The notes beneath the pieces were generated by a model that did no database searches, was not told the DNA's origin, and saw only the letters and a program-made list of their open reading frames with translations. From Mangrovimonas spongiae (GTDB lineage Bacteria > Bacteroidota > Bacteroidia > Flavobacteriales > Flavobacteriaceae), in contig NZ_RWBG01000002.1 in assembly GCF_003944795.1 (NCBI RefSeq), forward strand, positions 1-64,000: a DNA stretch of 64,000 nt, given 5' to 3'. Below, in pieces: positions 9,981 to 20,156 of this stretch (positions are counted from its first letter, which is position 1; every line of letters starts with the position of its first letter). The position numbers were made by a program, and so were the translations under genes.

Positions 9981-10777
9981 ACTAATGGGTAATTTAGAAC
10001 TAGTTTAGTCCCTTCTCCTTGCTTAGATGTTAAATTAAAACTTGTTTTTATTAATTCGGCGCGACTTTTCATATTGATTAATCCAGAACCTTTTTCGGCT
10101 AGTGCAACATCAAAACCTTTACCGTTATCGGCTACTGTAATTTCTAATATGTTGGGTTGATAATTTAATTGAATAGAAAGTGTATCTGCTTCAGAGTATT
10201 TTATCGAGTTAGAAAAGAACTCTTGTAATATTCTAAATAAAATAACTTGATGCTTTTTATCTTGTAAGGGTTTTTCTTCTCCTACAATATTAAAATTAAC
10301 AGTTTCAAACTTTAAGCGCTCTAATCGTGTTACTTCATTTTTAATAGAATCAATTAGCCCCATATTTAACAATACATCGTTATTTAAGGATTTTGAAAGC
10401 GCTCTTACTTCCTGTAAACTTTGTTTAATGGTTTCGGAAGTGGCATTTAAAGTAGGCTTTACCTTCTCTTCTACTTGAGCATTTAGCATATTCATTTGCA
10501 TATTGGCATAGGCTAACAATTGTCCAACATTATCATGGAGTTCCCATCCAATATTTTTTAAGGTTTGTTCTTGTACTTCGGTTTGGGCGCGTTGCATTTC
10601 TTTATCAAATGCACGCTGTTGCTTTATTTTATCCATAAGCAACTTATTTTTTCGTTTTTGAAAAAACACAAAAAATACAATAACCAAAGCGGTAAGTATC
10701 ACCAAAACTGCTATCATATAGATAAGCAAGTAGCGTTGAGCATCTGTAGTGACTAATTGTTCTGTGGTTTGCACCAT
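9977..10777 (-). CDS. Membrane sensor histidine kinase (NarL/DesK-type, HisKA_3-like)
   Basis: The 266-aa protein has one transmembrane helix (about 17-40), a short coiled coil, then a dimerisation/phosphoacceptor segment NIGWELHDNVGQLLAYANM with His81, and a HATPase domain (N-box RILQEFFSNSIKYSEA; G-box VADNGKGFD; later EKGSGLINM). This layout is typical of kinases that partner LuxR/NarL-type response regulators. It lacks a periplasmic sensing domain; sensing may fall to the membrane protein encoded by the upstream overlapping gene (25-bp overlap). No response regulator gene is adjacent, so the partner is unknown. Confidence 0.9.
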   Translation of the reverse strand: MVQTTEQLVTTDAQRYLLIYMIAVLVILTALVIVFFVFFQKRKNKLLMDKIKQQRAFDKEMQRAQTEVQEQTLKNIGWELHDNVGQLLAYANMQMNMLNAQVEEKVKPTLNATSETIKQSLQEVRALSKSLNNDVLLNMGLIDSIKNEVTRLERLKFETVNFNIVGEEKPLQDKKHQVILFRILQEFFSNSIKYSEADTLSIQLNYQPNILEITVADNGKGFDVALAEKGSGLINMKSRAELIKTSFNLTSKQGEGTKLVLNYPLV

Positions 10778-11472
10778 AATAAAGCAAAACTAAAGGTTAA
10801 ATACATAAACATAATGGCTCCTAAATATATTTGCCATTTTAATACAACAAAGTTCCAATCGGCTGTGGTAAAATATACATTGTAAAATGACATAGGTGTT
10901 ATAATTAACTCCCAAATAAACAATACGGCAGCAATATAAAAATTAAGCGATTTGTAAAAGTTTAAAATTTTATCTGATAGCAACACCTCTATAAAATAAA
11001 ATATACAACACAAAAAGATGATTGCCGCTCCAAATATTTTTAAACTAATATGAGTAAAATATAAAAACAGACTTTCAAAATGTATTGCATAATAAGTTAA
11101 ATAAGTAATAACGTAACTTATTGTAAGTACTTTAATCACTTGTTTAAAGTACTTATTTTTAAGAATCTTTAAAAAGTATAGAATAAAAAACAAGCGTGCG
11201 AAAAAAAAGCTAAAAATAGAATACCACCAGTAATTTTTTTCAAACCAGGTACCTTCTATTTTAGGTTTTATAAAATGAAGCCACTTATAATTATTAATAT
11301 CAGTCATATAGCCACCTAAACGGTCTACCAATACCCAATAAATTACTATATAAATAAAGTACTTAGCTGTAGTATGTTTATATTTTTTTAGGCAAAACAC
11401 ACCAATGATAGCGGCCAGCATTTCTACTGACCGCACTAATAAAACATAATTCTGTCTTAAAAATTCTTCCAA
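10753..11472 (-). CDS. Polytopic membrane protein of unknown family, coupled to histidine kinase
   Basis: The 239-aa product is very hydrophobic, with about six or seven transmembrane helices (for example near 13-28, 36-50, 86-103, 114-131, 141-163, 174-194, 214-232) rich in Phe, Tyr and Ile. I do not recognise a family. Its 3' end overlaps the histidine kinase start by 25 bp, which implies translational coupling, so it may be the sensory or anchoring partner. The upstream gene ends only 6 bp before it. The role is inferred from context only. Confidence 0.75.
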   Translation of the reverse strand: MEEFLRQNYVLLVRSVEMLAAIIGVFCLKKYKHTTAKYFIYIVIYWVLVDRLGGYMTDINNYKWLHFIKPKIEGTWFEKNYWWYSIFSFFFARLFFILYFLKILKNKYFKQVIKVLTISYVITYLTYYAIHFESLFLYFTHISLKIFGAAIIFLCCIFYFIEVLLSDKILNFYKSLNFYIAAVLFIWELIITPMSFYNVYFTTADWNFVVLKWQIYLGAIMFMYLTFSFALLWCKPQNN

Positions 11473-11478
11473 AGAAAA

Positions 11479-11982
11479 TTATTGTGGGTAGTTAGCACTT
11501 GGCGGTTCGCCATTTTCTCCATTATTCAACCCATCGCCTTCAGAAATATCACCACTTCCTTTTAATGTAGGTAAAGGAGAACTGCTGCCTTCTTCTAGAT
11601 TTTTAGTTCCTGTAGGAATTAAAAACATGGTGGTATACCCTACTTGGTCGCCTTCGTTAGCATGGGCGCCTAAATAAATACGCACACCATCCATTGTATA
11701 ACCTAATTCTTTAGCTTGGTTTTCGGCATAATCTAAATAGTTACGCATATCTTCTAGCGAATACCAACTAGAGCGATTATCTGGTCGCTTTACAATAGAA
11801 TCGCTAATTAACTCATGTCTAGAGTTAAAAGCAGCATCTAAGGTTTTCGCTTCTTTTGATGTAATAACACCTTTTGGTTTAATAATTTCTGGTTCTTCTG
11901 CCATATTATCTGGTTTTAAATATAAATAACATAATAACATCCCTAACAGAACTCCTAAAATAAGTAAAGCAAGTTTTTTCAT
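11479..11982 (-). CDS. Conserved-looking hypothetical protein with single N-terminal membrane anchor
   Basis: The 167-aa product begins with a hydrophobic helix (LALLILGVLLGMLLCYLYL, about 3-21) that could be an uncleaved anchor or signal. The rest is soluble: a helical segment (SWYSLEDMRNYLDYAENQAKELGYTMDG), then GVRIYLGAHANEGDQVGYTTMF, and a low-complexity Gly/Ser/Asn-rich tail. I recognise no domain. It is first in a three-gene minus-strand unit with the membrane protein and histidine kinase, separated by only 6 bp, so it may belong to the same signalling system. Confidence 0.75.
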   Translation of the reverse strand: MKKLALLILGVLLGMLLCYLYLKPDNMAEEPEIIKPKGVITSKEAKTLDAAFNSRHELISDSIVKRPDNRSSWYSLEDMRNYLDYAENQAKELGYTMDGVRIYLGAHANEGDQVGYTTMFLIPTGTKNLEEGSSSPLPTLKGSGDISEGDGLNNGENGEPPSANYPQ

Positions 11983-12075
11983 AATGTGTTAGAATTGATT
12001 AATAACGGTTTTAAATGTATTAAAAAGTTAGAATATGAACAGCTTAATAAGAAAAATATTACAATATATTTTACA

Positions 12076-13614
12076 CTAGCCTAGCCAACCTTCTCGGTCT
12101 AAACTTCTATATTGAATAGCTTCTGTAATATGTTGTCCTTGAATAGTAGGTGATTCTTCTAAATCTGCAATGGTTCTTGCTACTTTTAAAATTCTATCAT
12201 AAGCTCTAGCTGAAAGATTTAAACGTTCCATAGCTGTTTTTAACAATTCTTTAGAGGGTTCGTCTAAAGCACAATATTGTCGAATTTGCTTGGTATTCAT
12301 TTGGGCATTATAGTGTATACTATCATTATCTTTAAATCGCTGTGTTTGGACATCTCTTGCTACTGTAACGCGTTTTCGTATATCTACTGAAGATTCTCCT
12401 CTTCTATCATCTGATAATTTTTCAAAAGGTACTGGAGTCACTTCTATATGAATATCAATTCTATCTAACAAAGGCCCTGATATTTTACTTAAATAGCGTT
12501 GCATTTCGGCAGGAGAAGACGTTACGGGAGCATCAGGGTCGTTAAAATAACCACTCGGACTTGGATTCATACTGGCCACCAACATAAAAGACGATGGATA
12601 AGTTACTGTAAACCTAGCTCTGGAAATGGTAACTTCTCTATCCTCTAACGGTTGTCTCATAACTTCTAAAACGGTTCGTTTAAACTCAGGAAGTTCATCT
12701 AAAAACAATACACCATTATGCGCTAATGAAATTTCGCCTGGTTGTGGATAAGTCCCACCACCAACTAATGCGACATCACTAATAGTATGATGTGGACTGC
12801 GAAAAGGACGCTGTGCCATAAGTCCAGTGTGAGCTTTTACTCTACCAACAACCGAATGTATTTTGGTGGTTTCTAAAGCTTCATGAAGTGTCATTGGGGG
12901 CAAAATACTAGGTAACCGTTTCGCTAACATGGTTTTTCCTGCTCCTGGTGGACCAATTAAAATAATATTATGACCGCCAGCTGCTGCAATTTCCATGCAT
13001 CGTTTTATAGACTCTTGCCCTTTAACATCGGCAAAGTCGAACTCTGGAAAATCTAAATTCTTATAAAACTCTTGTCGTGTATCGATAACCGTTTGCTCTA
13101 ACGTATCACCTTTATCAAAATGATTAATAACTTGTTTGATATTGTCAACACCAAATACATTTAAATCATTAACTATGGCTGCTTCTTTAGCATTCTGACT
13201 TGGCAAGATAAAGTTTTTAAAGCCTTCTTCTCTAGCTTTAACAGCTATGGGTAAAGCACCTTTTATGGGTTGCAAGTCACCATCAAGAGACAACTCGCCC
13301 ATGATTAAATAGTCTTCTAAATGGTCTGCTTTTATTTGTTTTGAAGCAGCTAAAATACCTATAGCCAATGTAACATCGTAAGCACTGCCTTCTTTACGTA
13401 AATCGGCAGGTGACATGTTAATGATAATTTTCTTCCCTGGAATTTTATACCCATTATTTTGAAGAGCTGCCGCAATACGGTAATTACTTTCTTTTATAGC
13501 ATTATCTGGCAAACCTACTAAATGATAGCCAATACCAGAATCAACATTAACCTCTACAATTATAGTTGTTGCTTCGACACCAAAAACGGCACTTCCAAAA
13601 ACTTTTTTGAGCAT
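12076..13614 (-). CDS. comM: YifB/ComM-family Mg-chelatase-like AAA+ ATPase
   Basis: The 512-aa product matches the YifB/ComM family: an N-terminal ChlI-like domain ([15 protein letters not shown]...), a Walker A motif GPPGAGKTM near residue 221, a Mg-chelatase AAA+ core with the Walker B-like LFLDELPEF, and a C-terminal domain ending [10 protein letters not shown]. ComM in other bacteria is a hexameric helicase that promotes branch migration during natural transformation; here that role is inferred from homology. It is the last of three same-strand genes (hydrolase, PAP2 phosphatase, comM), 47 bp after the PAP2 gene, but functional linkage is doubtful. Confidence 0.95.
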   Translation of the reverse strand: MLKKVFGSAVFGVEATTIIVEVNVDSGIGYHLVGLPDNAIKESNYRIAAALQNNGYKIPGKKIIINMSPADLRKEGSAYDVTLAIGILAASKQIKADHLEDYLIMGELSLDGDLQPIKGALPIAVKAREEGFKNFILPSQNAKEAAIVNDLNVFGVDNIKQVINHFDKGDTLEQTVIDTRQEFYKNLDFPEFDFADVKGQESIKRCMEIAAAGGHNIILIGPPGAGKTMLAKRLPSILPPMTLHEALETTKIHSVVGRVKAHTGLMAQRPFRSPHHTISDVALVGGGTYPQPGEISLAHNGVLFLDELPEFKRTVLEVMRQPLEDREVTISRARFTVTYPSSFMLVASMNPSPSGYFNDPDAPVTSSPAEMQRYLSKISGPLLDRIDIHIEVTPVPFEKLSDDRRGESSVDIRKRVTVARDVQTQRFKDNDSIHYNAQMNTKQIRQYCALDEPSKELLKTAMERLNLSARAYDRILKVARTIADLEESPTIQGQHITEAIQYRSLDREGWLG

Positions 13615-13661
13615 GAAAAAGACTTGTTTGCTCTTAAATGTAGGAAAAAAAATTAAATTAT

Positions 13662-14513
13662 CTAGAATGTACCTACAACGCCAAAAGTATTGTACCCTGC
13701 TTTAAATCGCCAAGAAATTTTATTTTTTGTAGCTTCTGGATAGCGGTTGGCTTTGTTTAAATAGTTATCTATACTATCAACAGTTAGAATACTTATTACT
13801 GTACCAAAAACAACATCGGTAGCCCAATGTGCACGATCCCACATTCTTGACAATGGTGTTATAGATCCTACAGCATAAATACCTGCTTTTAACCAAATAT
13901 TATCAAACTGTTTGGCAAGAGAATGTGCTAATGTCATACTTAACATGGCATGACCTGATGGAAATGAATGGTGACTTGCTTTACTACTAAACATTTCAAA
14001 ATCGTGTTTTCCTAAACCTGCTCCAGGTCTTGCACGGCCTACAACAGTTTTTATAACCGTTTGGAATACGCCCGTTGCTGTGGCAGAAGAAATCATTAAA
14101 ACGCCTGTTCGTCTTACTTTTTCATTTTTGGTTAATAAGCCTCCGGCATAAATACCTCCTATAATTAAGTAGTTGTATTGTGGTTTTCCTAAATACCATC
14201 CAAAGTCTTTTATACCTTGTGGTATATCTTTACCTTGATTTCCAAAATAAGTATCTAAATCTGTATCGACAGAATAAAACAGCGCTTCACCAGCGATAAT
14301 GGCTCCTGCAGTTAACCAATCGTCGCCTTCCCAATGAAATGGTCTTGAATACACGTGCGTGATGCCTTTAAAAGCCGATACGCCATCGTATTTTATTTTT
14401 TCCCATGTTGTTTGTTGATCTGGTAATGAGTCTGTTGGTTGCTCTATTGTATTTATTTGCGAAAACGCTAATCCACAACAAAGAAAAACACAACTTAAAA
14501 AGAATCGTTTCAT
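13662..14513 (-). CDS. PAP2-family phosphatase
   Basis: The 283-aa product has a signal peptide (1-18, ending LAFS-Q) and the three PAP2 phosphatase motifs in order: KTVVGRARP, then FPSGHAM, then [12 protein letters not shown]. All expected catalytic residues (Lys, Arg, His, Arg, His, Asp) are present. Such enzymes dephosphorylate lipid phosphates such as phosphatidic acid or undecaprenyl pyrophosphate at the membrane; the substrate is not evident. Hydrophobic segments lie between the motifs. It starts 7 bp after the stop of the CocE-type hydrolase gene, so the two are probably co-transcribed. Confidence 0.92.
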   Translation of the reverse strand: MKRFFLSCVFLCCGLAFSQINTIEQPTDSLPDQQTTWEKIKYDGVSAFKGITHVYSRPFHWEGDDWLTAGAIIAGEALFYSVDTDLDTYFGNQGKDIPQGIKDFGWYLGKPQYNYLIIGGIYAGGLLTKNEKVRRTGVLMISSATATGVFQTVIKTVVGRARPGAGLGKHDFEMFSSKASHHSFPSGHAMLSMTLAHSLAKQFDNIWLKAGIYAVGSITPLSRMWDRAHWATDVVFGTVISILTVDSIDNYLNKANRYPEATKNKISWRFKAGYNTFGVVGTF

Positions 14514-14520
14514 TTATATC

Positions 14521-16389
14521 TTATCTTAAAACTGTAAATTCTATCGAAGAATCGTTAAATACCTTATGCGTTTGCGCTTTAAAATCGGTTTCTTTAGCTT
14601 CAAAAATATTATCTACATAAGTTTGCGGATTAATATCTATATAAGGGAAAAACGTACTTTGAACCTGTATTTGTATTTTATGTCCTTTTTTAAAGGTATG
14701 AAAAATATCTTGTAGCTTGATATTTACATTGGTTTTCTCATTTGGCTTAAAAGGCTCTGGAGCGGACATACTGTTTCTAAACCTTCCACGCATCACTTCA
14801 CTTCTAACCATCATATGGTAATTGCTTAATTTTAAGTGATCCTGTACATCGTTAGTACTTTCGGTATTGTTAGGAAAAACATCTATAACCTTTACAATCC
14901 AATCGGCGGCAGTTCCCGTAGTCGCTACTTTTAGCTTTGCTAAAATATCTCCAGCCATCGTAATGTCACCTTTTAAAGGTTCTGTTTCAAATACTAAAAC
15001 ATCTGGGCGTCTAGCGGAAAAACGCTGGTCGTCTGTCATGAATTTTCGTGGTGTAAACACCACTTTAATATCTTCTGAATATGGTACAGGTTTCTTTGGG
15101 TCGCTAATAAATTCAGATGCACTAATCTCTTTGCTTGCTTTTTGAGTTAGCTTTTCATCTGTTTGCAAAAAGAAACTCATTTTACTGGTGCTTTCTGGTG
15201 GCCATGCGTTAAACGACGCCCATGTTTTGGTTCCTGTATTAAACATATGAGCTTCTGGTAATGCTGTTTTTCCATTAGCTTCACCTTTAAGGAAATGATT
15301 AAAAAACTTGGTTTCTATATTTTTTTGAAAATAATCTGAAATACTATCACCAAAATGAATGTTCCCTATCACTTGTCTATCATTAGATCTTGCCCAATCG
15401 CCATGACTCCATGGTCCAAAAACAATAGTGTTGTAATTATTTTCACTATGCTTTTCAATACTTTTATAGGTGTTAAATGGGCCATATAAATCTTCGGCAT
15501 CAAATAAGCCACCAACAACCATAGTTGCCGGTTTTATATTTTTTAAATGCTGAATAATGCCTCGTTTTTGCCAAAATTCGTCGTACGTATTGTGTTCTTT
15601 TAGTTGTTCCCAAAATACGTTATCCTTATCATAATAACTGTTTAAACTACTTAACGGACCAGCATCTAAAAAGAATTGATATTGATCTTCTGTACCTATA
15701 TCTGGAAACTCGTACCACGCTTCTGTCGTTGGTTGGTCTTTCATATAACCAAATACCGATGTCGCTCTCCAATAACTTAATAAATAGGCGCCATTGTGGT
15801 AAAAATCATCAAAAAAGAAATCACCGATACAAGCTTGCGGAGAAGCTGCTTTTAAGGCTGGATGTGCGTCTAACAATGAATATGTTGTGTAAAATCCAGG
15901 ATACGAAATACCGTAAGTTCCTACTTTTCCATTATTATTTGGCACATTATTTACCAACCAATCAATGGTGTCGTAAGTATCGCTAGATTCATCTACTTGA
16001 TTTTCTGTTTTATTGGGAATATAGGCACGCATATTATCGTAAACGCCTTCGCTGTTCCAGCGTCCACGCACATCTTGATATACCATAATATTGCCTTCTT
16101 CCATTAAATATTTGTTAGGACCAATTTGAGTAGGGAATTCGTTTTCACCATAAGGTCGGCAACTATATGGCGTACGCTTTAACAACATTGGATATGTTTT
16201 TGACGTATCTTTAGGAGAATAAATCGTGGTATGTAATTTTATACCATCACGCATGTCTATACTAACTTCTTTTTTTGTGTAATACTGCTCTACATAAGAT
16301 AAATCAGTATCTTCACTACTTTTTATTGTTGTTTTTTTACAAGCGATTAATGTTATGCTAAAGCATAATAACACAAGTGTTTTTTTCAT
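14521..16389 (-). CDS. CocE/NonD-family (X-Pro dipeptidyl-peptidase-like) lipoprotein hydrolase
   Basis: The 622-aa product has a lipoprotein signal with lipobox LIAC (Cys17). The alpha/beta-hydrolase domain carries the nucleophile elbow GTYGISYPGF (about 163), a likely acid Asp in GGLFDAEDLYG and the His in FGPWSHGDWAR. The C-terminal third (from about 400) is the jelly-roll domain of the family, ending in FFPYIDINPQTY. Members include cocaine esterase, glutaryl-7-ACA acylase and X-Pro peptidases; substrate cannot be assigned, though an amide or ester of a peptide-like compound is likely. It is probably anchored in the outer membrane or exported. It heads a unit with the PAP2 gene. Confidence 0.93.
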   Translation of the reverse strand: MKKTLVLLCFSITLIACKKTTIKSSEDTDLSYVEQYYTKKEVSIDMRDGIKLHTTIYSPKDTSKTYPMLLKRTPYSCRPYGENEFPTQIGPNKYLMEEGNIMVYQDVRGRWNSEGVYDNMRAYIPNKTENQVDESSDTYDTIDWLVNNVPNNNGKVGTYGISYPGFYTTYSLLDAHPALKAASPQACIGDFFFDDFYHNGAYLLSYWRATSVFGYMKDQPTTEAWYEFPDIGTEDQYQFFLDAGPLSSLNSYYDKDNVFWEQLKEHNTYDEFWQKRGIIQHLKNIKPATMVVGGLFDAEDLYGPFNTYKSIEKHSENNYNTIVFGPWSHGDWARSNDRQVIGNIHFGDSISDYFQKNIETKFFNHFLKGEANGKTALPEAHMFNTGTKTWASFNAWPPESTSKMSFFLQTDEKLTQKASKEISASEFISDPKKPVPYSEDIKVVFTPRKFMTDDQRFSARRPDVLVFETEPLKGDITMAGDILAKLKVATTGTAADWIVKVIDVFPNNTESTNDVQDHLKLSNYHMMVRSEVMRGRFRNSMSAPEPFKPNEKTNVNIKLQDIFHTFKKGHKIQIQVQSTFFPYIDINPQTYVDNIFEAKETDFKAQTHKVFNDSSIEFTVLR

Positions 16390-16444
16390 GACTGTTGTTA
16401 GTTTTTAGAGAGGTTAAAGATATTCAATAAAAGTCAAAAAAATG

Positions 16445-18067
16445 TTAATGGTTTTCTAAAGGCAAGAAATTAAAATTTGCGCCATCAAACAGCCCTTTAT
16501 CACTCAATTTTAACTCAGGAATAACCAGCAATGCCATAAAACTTAGCGTCATAAAAGGTGCTTTTAATTTGCTTCCTAAGGCTTTTGCTTGTTTATCTAA
16601 TTTTTCATATTGATTACCAACTGTTTCGGCATCTTGGTCACTCATAATTCCTGCCATTGGCAATGGCATACTATAATTCTTTTTATTAGATACCACAGAA
16701 ATTCCTCCTTTGCTTTCAATAATTAAATTAACGGCTTTACAAATAGCGTCATCACTTACACCAACAGCAACAATATTGTGCGAATCGTGTGCTACAGAGC
16801 TTGCAATAGCACCTTCTTTTAGTCCAAACCCTTTTATAAAAGCTATTGCTGGTTTGGTGTTATTGTACCTGTTTACAACCGCTATTTTTAAAATATCTTC
16901 TGAAGTATTTGATATTATATTTCCATTTTCAACATGAGCTTTGGCTTCTATTTTTTTGGTTATTAACTCTCCATCTAAAGCTTGGATAACATTTATTGTT
17001 GAACTTGTTGAACGTGTTTTAAAGTCTGATACTTGTTTTTTATCTGTATTAAATTTATTTAAATTTTTAAACGGAACATGCTTTACAATCGAGGTGTTAT
17101 TTTTAAATACACAAATACCATTTATGTATGTTTCAAGCACTTTAAAATGTTTTAAATCTTCTACTACAACTATATCGGCTTGATCGCCTTGTTTTAATAA
17201 TCCAACATCCAAATTATAATGCTTTACAGGATTTATACAAGCTACTTGAAGCACTTTAAAAACATCTATTCCTTTAGATACGGCACGTTTACAAAGTTGA
17301 TTAATGTGCCCTAACAATAAATCGTCTGGATGTTTGTCATCACTACAAAACATCATATTTTCAAAATGGTCTGGAAGCAAATCTATCAACGCTTCAAAGT
17401 TCTTAGCTGCGCTTCCTTCTCTAATAATGACTTTCATGCCCTTTTGAAGCTTTTCTAAACCTTCATTGTAAGTAAAACACTCATGATCTGTCGTAATTCC
17501 AGCAGAGATATAATTTTCTAAATTTTGCCCTGTAACTCCTGGCGCATGACCATCAATAGGTTTGTTGTAATGTTTTGCCCAGGCTATTTTTTTCATGACT
17601 TCTAAATCGCTATTTAACACACCTGGATAATTCATCATTTCGGCTAAATACTTAATGTCAGGATGCTGTAATAAGGTTTTAATATCTTCTGAATCGATTA
17701 CTGCTCCAGCCGTTTCAAAGGCTGTTGCAGGTACACAAGATGGTGCGCCAAAATTAAACTTAAACGGTGTTTGTTTGCCATTTTCAATCATAAACTCAAC
17801 GCCTTCAATTCCTAAAACATTTGCTATTTCATGTGGGTCGGAAACCGTTGCCACTGTGCCATGTTTTACTGCTATTTTAGCAAATTCACTTGGGACTAAC
17901 ATGGAGCTTTCTATATGAATATGTGCATCGACAAATCCTGGTAAAATATAGTTGTCAACCTGATGGTCTTTTTCTATGATAGACGTGATTTTCCCTGCGT
18001 CAATTGTGACTTCTCCTTTAAAAATCCTCTTATTTAAAATATCAACAATATTACCTTGTAATGTCAT
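16445..18067 (-). CDS. ade: Adenine deaminase
   Basis: Hydrolyses adenine to hypoxanthine and ammonia for purine salvage. The 540-aa product has the amidohydrolase metal site [14 protein letters not shown] (His49, His51) and later [18 protein letters not shown] and CSDDKHPDD, all diagnostic of the Ade family, then the C-terminal domain with [12 protein letters not shown]. Length matches the usual 540-600 aa. It stands between the dsbD terminator and the CocE gene (55-bp gap), so it probably has its own promoter. Confidence 0.95.
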   Translation of the reverse strand: MTLQGNIVDILNKRIFKGEVTIDAGKITSIIEKDHQVDNYILPGFVDAHIHIESSMLVPSEFAKIAVKHGTVATVSDPHEIANVLGIEGVEFMIENGKQTPFKFNFGAPSCVPATAFETAGAVIDSEDIKTLLQHPDIKYLAEMMNYPGVLNSDLEVMKKIAWAKHYNKPIDGHAPGVTGQNLENYISAGITTDHECFTYNEGLEKLQKGMKVIIREGSAAKNFEALIDLLPDHFENMMFCSDDKHPDDLLLGHINQLCKRAVSKGIDVFKVLQVACINPVKHYNLDVGLLKQGDQADIVVVEDLKHFKVLETYINGICVFKNNTSIVKHVPFKNLNKFNTDKKQVSDFKTRSTSSTINVIQALDGELITKKIEAKAHVENGNIISNTSEDILKIAVVNRYNNTKPAIAFIKGFGLKEGAIASSVAHDSHNIVAVGVSDDAICKAVNLIIESKGGISVVSNKKNYSMPLPMAGIMSDQDAETVGNQYEKLDKQAKALGSKLKAPFMTLSFMALLVIPELKLSDKGLFDGANFNFLPLENH

Positions 18068-18103
18068 TTTTGTTACTTTTAGTAAAGCTAAAACATTTCT
18101 TAT

Positions 18104-18130
18104 AAAAAAAGCGGGAAAAAATCCCGCTTT
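18104..18130 (-). terminator. Terminator of the pabB-tilS-dsbD operon
   Basis: GCGGGA (18111-18116) pairs with TCCCGC (18122-18127), followed on the minus strand by a run of seven T. It begins 20 bp after the dsbD stop and separates that operon from ade. Confidence 0.9.
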
Positions 18131-18150
18131 AATGTTTTGTATGTTTCTTT

Positions 18151-20154
18151 TTAATTGTCTTTAAACTTGGTTATACCACTCATCATCCATTCAAAATACT
18201 CGTTGGCATCTGGTGTATATCCTACGGTTTTTGTTAAATCGTTACCATTTGCATCTTGAATAACGTATAAGGGCTGCGCATTGGTATTATATCGTTTCTG
18301 TTGAAATTCTAACCACTTCTGTCCGTAAGTTCTAATTTTATTTCCAGAAAACTCCGATTCGTATTGTTCGTCTTTTGGTAATTTTTCTCTATCATCAACA
18401 TATAACGAAATAAGTACCAACTCGTTATTAAGTAACTTGAATATGCGATCGTTTATCCACACTTGCTCTTCCATTTTACGACAATTTACACAGGTAATTC
18501 CTGTAAAGTCAAGCATAACGGGCTTGTTCACCGATTTGGCATAGGCTAAACCAGTATCGTAATCGTGAAACGCTATAATATCGTGTGGCCCAAAATGTGC
18601 GCCTTCTGGTAGCTCGCGTACTTCTTGAGAAGTTGCTGTTGTTCCCACTTGTTTTTTCATATAACCAACGCCATAAGGCGATTCGCTATTGGTACTCATT
18701 GGTGGCGGGAACCCACTTATAAGCTTAAGTGGTGCGCCCCAAAGTCCAGGAATCATATATACGGTAAAGGCTAATGTTATAATAGCTAAACTTAATCGGC
18801 CAACCGAAATATGGTTTAATGGTGAATCGTGAGGTAATTTAATTTTTCCTAAAAGATAAAGTCCTAACGTTCCAAAAATAGCTATCCAAATAGCTATAAA
18901 TACTTCACGCTCTAAGAAGTGCCATTCTAATACCAAATCGACCATAGACAGGAACTTAAATGCAAAAGCTAATTCTAGGAACCCTAATACTACTTTTACC
19001 GTGTTTAACCAACCACCCGATTTTGGCATGGAGTTTAACCAACTTGGGAAAAAGGCAAACAACGCAAAAGGTAATGCTATTGCCGAAGAGAATCCTAACA
19101 TACTAATAATAGGAGCAATGCCACCTTTAGTTGCAGCATCTAACAAGGCTGTGCCAGCAATTGGAAATGTACATGAAAACGATACAACTGCCAAGGCTAA
19201 AGCCATAAAAAATATGCCTAAAATGCCTCCCTTATTAGCACCTTGATCGACTTTATTTACCCACGAGTTAGGTAACATAATTTCGAAAGCACCCAAAAAT
19301 GAAAAGGCAAAAATTACTAACGCAAAAAACATGATGGTATTAAACACCACTCCAGTAGAAAACTCATACATGGCATTACTACCAAACAAGGCTGAAACTG
19401 CTGTACCTAAAAGCGTATAAATTACAATAATAAAAACCCCATAAAGTAGCGCATTTTTAATACCTGACGCTCTGTTTTTACTCTGTTTGGTAAAGAAGCT
19501 TACCGTCATAGGAATCATTGGGAATACGCATGGTGTAAGTAATACTAAAAACCCTAGAAAAAAGGCCGTAAAGAATATTTTCAACAAGCCTTTAGACTCT
19601 TCTGTTTTATCTATAGTTTCTACTTCTAAAGCACTTTTATCTGTATCTGTTTTATTTGGTGAAACAGTTGTTTTTTCTTCTGTAGCTTTAGTACTATTAT
19701 TTAGATTAAAGTCTATGGTTTTAAACTTGTAAATACAACGTTCGTCATCACAAGCTTGATAAGCTATTTCGACAGAAACTGTTTTTAATGTGTTTTCTAA
19801 AACTTCTATTTTTTGCGCGAAAGTGGCTTCACCATCAAAAAAATTCAACTCCATATCAAACACCTTATCATACTCGGTAATAGATTCGCTTTCTGTTACT
19901 TTTCCTATAAGCTTAAAGCTTTTATCGACTTGTGTAGAATCAAAAAGAAATTCTGTTGGTAATGGTCCATCTTCTGGAAGATGTTGCGAATACAAATGCC
20001 AATGGTCTTCTATATCGGCTTTAAAAACAAGTTCGTATTCGTTTTCTGAAGTTTTCTTAACTTCATGAGTCCATGTTACGGGTTCTAAAATTTGGGATTG
20101 AACATTAAAAAAGGTAACCAAAGTTAAGATTAATGTTGCTAAAAATGACTTCAT
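18151..20154 (-). CDS. dsbD: Thiol:disulfide interchange protein DsbD
   Basis: Passes reducing power from cytoplasmic thioredoxin across the inner membrane to periplasmic thiols. The 667-aa product has a signal peptide (1-20), an N-terminal periplasmic immunoglobulin-like domain with the redox pair in [13 protein letters not shown] (about 130-142), a central block of about eight membrane helices beginning [17 protein letters not shown], and a C-terminal thioredoxin domain with CVNC in [14 protein letters not shown] (about 560). Domain order and length fit DsbD. It starts 2 bp after tilS, the last gene of a three-gene operon with a terminator after it. Confidence 0.97.
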   Translation of the reverse strand: MKSFLATLILTLVTFFNVQSQILEPVTWTHEVKKTSENEYELVFKADIEDHWHLYSQHLPEDGPLPTEFLFDSTQVDKSFKLIGKVTESESITEYDKVFDMELNFFDGEATFAQKIEVLENTLKTVSVEIAYQACDDERCIYKFKTIDFNLNNSTKATEEKTTVSPNKTDTDKSALEVETIDKTEESKGLLKIFFTAFFLGFLVLLTPCVFPMIPMTVSFFTKQSKNRASGIKNALLYGVFIIVIYTLLGTAVSALFGSNAMYEFSTGVVFNTIMFFALVIFAFSFLGAFEIMLPNSWVNKVDQGANKGGILGIFFMALALAVVSFSCTFPIAGTALLDAATKGGIAPIISMLGFSSAIALPFALFAFFPSWLNSMPKSGGWLNTVKVVLGFLELAFAFKFLSMVDLVLEWHFLEREVFIAIWIAIFGTLGLYLLGKIKLPHDSPLNHISVGRLSLAIITLAFTVYMIPGLWGAPLKLISGFPPPMSTNSESPYGVGYMKKQVGTTATSQEVRELPEGAHFGPHDIIAFHDYDTGLAYAKSVNKPVMLDFTGITCVNCRKMEEQVWINDRIFKLLNNELVLISLYVDDREKLPKDEQYESEFSGNKIRTYGQKWLEFQQKRYNTNAQPLYVIQDANGNDLTKTVGYTPDANEYFEWMMSGITKFKDN

Positions 20155-20156
20155 AT

